This document shows positions 61,572 through 64,000 of a DNA stretch of 64,000 bases, one piece after another. How positions within the stretch are numbered: the stretch's first letter is position 1; each line of letters opens with the position of its first letter. The notes under the pieces were generated by a model. That model had not been told where the DNA came from, made no database searches, and saw only the letters and a list, made by a program, of their open reading frames with translations. This stretch comes from Actinokineospora terrae. Lineage in GTDB: Bacteria; Actinomycetota; Actinomycetes; Mycobacteriales; Pseudonocardiaceae. The stretch covers positions 542,022-606,021 of the forward strand of contig NZ_FOGI01000002.1 in the NCBI RefSeq assembly GCF_900111175.1. The letters are read 5' to 3'. The position numbers were made by a program, and so were the translations under genes.

Positions 61572-62495
61572 ATGACCCAACCGCCGCGTGATCCGTTCGA
61601 AGGACAGCCACAGGAGCCCGGCCAGCAGCCTGACCAGGGCGGATACCAACAGGCGTTCCCCGGGCAGACCCAGTTCCTGCCCTCGGGCGCCTTCCCGGGC
61701 CAGGAGCCGGACCCGGTGCAGCCGCCGCAGGGCGAGACCCCGTACGGCGCGCACGACCCGTACCCGCCGCAGCCCGCGCACGGCCAGTACCCGCAGCCGG
61801 GCGCTCACTCTGCGCAACCTCCGGACCGGCAGCCGAACGTCCCACCATTCGGGCAGTTCGCGCCCGGTCAGCACGGCGCGGACCCCGCCGCGGGGCACCC
61901 GCAGTACCCGGCCGGTCAGGCGTACCCGGGCCAGCAGTACCCGAGCCAGCAACTGCCCGGCGAGCAGCACCCCGGGCAGCAGTACCCGGGCCAGCAGTTC
62001 CAGCAGGAGCAGTACCAGCAGGCGCCCTACGGCCAGGTCCCCCCTGCGGGTGGCTACCCGCGGCAGCCGGGCGGTTACCCGAACCCGTACGGCCAGACCT
62101 ACGGCCCGCGGCGGCGCAACACCACGCCGTTGCTGCTCGCAGGCGGCGGCCTGCTGGTGATCGGCGTCGTCGTCACGCTGATCCTGGTGCTCAGCGGCGA
62201 CGGGACCGGGTCGCCGCGCGGCACGACCGAGGCGTTCATCGCCGCGGTGAAGGACCGCGACGCCGAGGCCTTCAACAAGCTCATGTGCGACGAGGACGAC
62301 AAGACCACCCAGAAGGAGATCGACGAGGACCGCGACGTCCAGATCACCGACACCTCGGTCACCAACGTCACCGAGAACGGCGACACCGCGGTCGGCGAGT
62401 TCACCGCGTCCATCAGCGGCCGGGAGACCAAGATCCGGCTCCAGTTGCGCAAGCGCGGCGACGCCTGGTGCGTCGACCGGATCGGTCGCGGCTGA
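61572..62495 (+). CDS. Q/P-rich single-pass membrane protein, copy 1
   Basis: 307 residues: a 180-residue Gln/Pro/Gly/Tyr tail with repeated PGQQYP-like units, one helix (TPLLLAGGGLLVIGVVVTLILVL), then a 100-residue outer domain with a SRPBCC/DUF4878-like start (GTTEAFIAAVKDRDAEAFNKLMC) and WCVDR near the end. Two Cys could pair. The function is unknown; such proteins are common in actinobacterial envelopes. ATG 61572 has only a GGGGA upstream. First of three genes of the same design on this strand. Confidence 0.8.
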   Translation: MTQPPRDPFEGQPQEPGQQPDQGGYQQAFPGQTQFLPSGAFPGQEPDPVQPPQGETPYGAHDPYPPQPAHGQYPQPGAHSAQPPDRQPNVPPFGQFAPGQHGADPAAGHPQYPAGQAYPGQQYPSQQLPGEQHPGQQYPGQQFQQEQYQQAPYGQVPPAGGYPRQPGGYPNPYGQTYGPRRRNTTPLLLAGGGLLVIGVVVTLILVLSGDGTGSPRGTTEAFIAAVKDRDAEAFNKLMCDEDDKTTQKEIDEDRDVQITDTSVTNVTENGDTAVGEFTASISGRETKIRLQLRKRGDAWCVDRIGRG

Positions 62496-62701
62496 GCCGT
62501 GCCCGGTTCGTCACCCGATCGTGGCCCGCGCCGGTGGTGGGGCGGGCCGGTCGGGCGCCTTGTGGCCAATACCATGGTGGCGCCGTCACGGGATACCGTC
62601 GGCGGTGGAACGCGGTGGCGGTCCCGACCGTCTACCTCCGCGTCGGCCGCAGGCGCGGCAGCCAACGGACAAGCGCAGTCCACCCGGAAGTCAGGACGAC
62701 G

Positions 62702-63397
62702 ATGACCTACCCTCCGCAGCAGCCAGGGCCCTACGGCCAGCAGCCGCAGCAGCCCGGCGGCTACGGGAACCAGCCACCGCAGCCGGGGCAGCAGTACCCG
62801 CAGACCAGCCAGTTCCCGCAGCAGGGCGGCTACCAGGGGCTCGGCGGGTTCCCCGGCGGTGGCGGCCAGCCGCCCAAGCCGAACAACACCGGCAAGATCG
62901 TCGCGATCGTGATCATCGCGGTGCTGGTGCTCGGCGGCGCCGGGGTCGGGGTGTACTTCCTCACCAAGGACGGCAAGAGCGACGCGGGCGGCGGTGGCGG
63001 CACCACCACCAGCGCGCCCAAGACCTCGACCAAGAAGTCGGCCACCGACGAGCCGACCACCACGACCAAGGCGGCGCCGGACACCTCCGGGCCGCAGGAG
63101 GTCGTGGACGACTACCTCAAGGCCTACGAGTCGAAGAGCTTCTCGTCGGTCACCGAGAGCGCCTGCGACGCCTACAAGGACAAGTACGGCACCGACACCA
63201 CCAAGCTGGAGACGGACTTGGCGCCGTTCGACATCACCGCGACCGCGAAGGGCGAGCCGACGGTGTCGGGCAACTCCGCGACCGCGGTCATCGACCTGGT
63301 GCTGAGCAAGGACGGGACGAGCAAGGACGCCAGCATCAAGATCAAGATCGTCAAGGAGACCGGCGAGTGGCGGTTCTGCGGCGAGGAGGCGGCCTGA
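62702..63397 (+). CDS. Q/P-rich single-pass membrane protein, copy 2
   Basis: 231 residues: MTYPPQQPGPYGQQP start, a shorter Q/P/G tail (to residue 58), a helix (GKIVAIVIIAVLVLGGAGVG), a Thr/Ser/Lys linker, and an outer domain of the DUF4878/lumazine-binding-like type (VVDDYLKAYESKSFSSVTES, then WRFCGEE) with two Cys. It is closely related to the next gene over the tail and helix. No partner or enzyme function is visible. Confidence 0.82.
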   Translation: MTYPPQQPGPYGQQPQQPGGYGNQPPQPGQQYPQTSQFPQQGGYQGLGGFPGGGGQPPKPNNTGKIVAIVIIAVLVLGGAGVGVYFLTKDGKSDAGGGGGTTTSAPKTSTKKSATDEPTTTTKAAPDTSGPQEVVDDYLKAYESKSFSSVTESACDAYKDKYGTDTTKLETDLAPFDITATAKGEPTVSGNSATAVIDLVLSKDGTSKDASIKIKIVKETGEWRFCGEEAA

Positions 63398-63479
63398 CCG
63401 GGGCACCGACCGAGAACGCGCGAACCGACCGCAGACAGCCTGAGACCGCCCTTTCGCCAGCACGAGCCGGGGAACACTT

Positions 63480-64000
63480 ATGACCTACCCACCGCAGCAG
63501 CCGGGACCCTACGGGCAGCAGCCCGACCCCTACGGCCAGCAACAGCCCTACCAGCACGACCCGTACGCCCAGCAGCAGCCGCAGCAGCCCCAGCAGTTCG
63601 GCCAGGACCCGTACGGCCAGCAGCCCCAGCAGGACCCCTACGGCCAGCAGCAGCAGCCGTACTACGGGCAGCAGCAGCCGCAGCAGTTCGGCCAGGACCC
63701 CTACGGCCAGCAGCAGCCCTACGGCGGCTACGGCCAGCCGGTGGGCGGCCCGCCGAAGAAGGGCAGCGGCAAGATCATCGCCATCGTGGTGATCGCCGTG
63801 CTCGTGCTCGGCGGCGGTGGCGTCGGCCTGTACTTCCTGCTCAAGAACGACAGCGGCAACTCGGCGTCGCCCGGGGGCGGTGGTGGTGAGACGACCTCCA
63901 GCACCACCACGACCAAGAAGGCGCCCAAGACCACCACCGACGACGAGACGACCACCACCAAGCGGCCGACCACCACGACCGCGGACGGCGGCGGGACCGG
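63480..64000 (+). CDS. Q/P-rich single-pass membrane protein, copy 3 (cut by window end)
   Basis: The first 173 codons are seen. The start MTYPPQQPGPYGQQP is identical in protein to copy 2 and nearly so in DNA. The tail is longer, with repeated FGQDPYGQQ units; the helix is GKIIAIVVIAVLVLGGGGVG, followed by a Thr/Lys-rich linker (TTSSTTTTKKAPKTTT). The outer domain lies beyond the window. It begins 82 bp after copy 2 with GGGGA before the ATG; the two look like a tandem duplication that diverged in tail and linker. Confidence 0.85.
   Translation, partial: MTYPPQQPGPYGQQPDPYGQQQPYQHDPYAQQQPQQPQQFGQDPYGQQPQQDPYGQQQQPYYGQQQPQQFGQDPYGQQQPYGGYGQPVGGPPKKGSGKIIAIVVIAVLVLGGGGVGLYFLLKNDSGNSASPGGGGGETTSSTTTTKKAPKTTTDDETTTTKRPTTTTADGGGT

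Noticed and set aside
61572..64000. Collagen-like or surface-layer proteins
   Set aside because: The Gln/Pro/Tyr tail precedes the membrane helix with no signal peptide, so it should be cytosolic, not exported.
1..64000. tRNA, rRNA, riboswitch, prophage or biosynthetic gene cluster
   Set aside because: No TPsiC-like tRNA arms, rRNA motifs, integrase, phage structural genes, PKS/NRPS modules or terpene synthases were seen by reading. A tRNA or covariance-model scan would be the decisive check.

Overview
This 64-kb window is a high-GC chromosomal segment of an actinobacterium. RbpA, a complete Pup-proteasome system (pup, prcA, prcB, mpa/arc, dop, pafA, pafB/C), an lnt-ppm1 pair, a HelY-type helicase, an XRE/DUF397 regulator pair and NLR-like NB-ARC/TPR proteins together point to a Pseudonocardiales-type organism (Actinokineospora, Saccharothrix, Lentzea and relatives). 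That assignment is inference from gene content. I saw no tRNA, rRNA, CRISPR array, insertion sequence or prophage.

Layout. 1-7.5 kb: housekeeping genes. These are a methyltransferase end, a UMF1-type MFS transporter, thymidine kinase, rbpA behind a SigR-like promoter, the lnt-ppm1 operon, a cyclase-family hydrolase, and a PadR regulator with its membrane partner and a dyad operator. 8.5-13.9 kb: an accessory, locally less GC-rich block with an NB-ARC/TPR protein, an orphan GT-B/CDP-glycerol-transferase-like protein and an XRE(DUF5753)/DUF397 pair. 13.9-23.2 kb: an acyl-CoA synthetase carrying an N-terminal SRPBCC domain, then a lysine 'fermentation'-type cluster (kal, kamE, kamD, a YtcJ-like amidohydrolase and kdd on the minus strand, with kamA divergent). 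The cleavage enzyme Kce is absent from the window. 23.2-30.7 kb: a secreted S37-type peptidase flanked by a perfect 137-bp inverted repeat of its own 3' end and terminator, a small secreted Cys protein, and a FtsX-type ABC exporter whose permease and ATPase are separated by a chain of overlapping mini-ORFs made from repeated gene-start sequence. 30.7-41.5 kb: SHOCT, SGNH and DUF1232 proteins, a frameshifted NB-ARC/TPR gene with 126-bp TPR repeats, Lrp plus M24 peptidase, ArsR plus MFS with a long dyad operator, a 5'-3' exonuclease, an Eis-like acetyltransferase and a DUF4333 protein. 41.7-61.2 kb: helY, a lipid kinase, tatC-tatA, a small membrane protein, pafC-pafB, a GNAT enzyme, pafA, a PAP2-lipid kinase fusion, LysR, prcA, prcB, pup (ending GGE), dop, NUDIX, a lipoprotein and mpa. 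61.5-64 kb: three successive Q/P-rich single-pass membrane proteins, the last cut by the window edge.

How the genes work together. Kam/Kdd/Kal would take lysine through beta-lysine and 3,5-diaminohexanoate towards 3-aminobutyryl-CoA and crotonyl-CoA, provided a cleavage enzyme exists elsewhere. Pup ends in Glu, so PafA can use it directly. Dop then acts mainly as depupylase, and Mpa feeds tagged proteins to PrcAB. PafB/C probably form the WYL-type DNA-damage activator encoded next to pafA in many actinobacteria.
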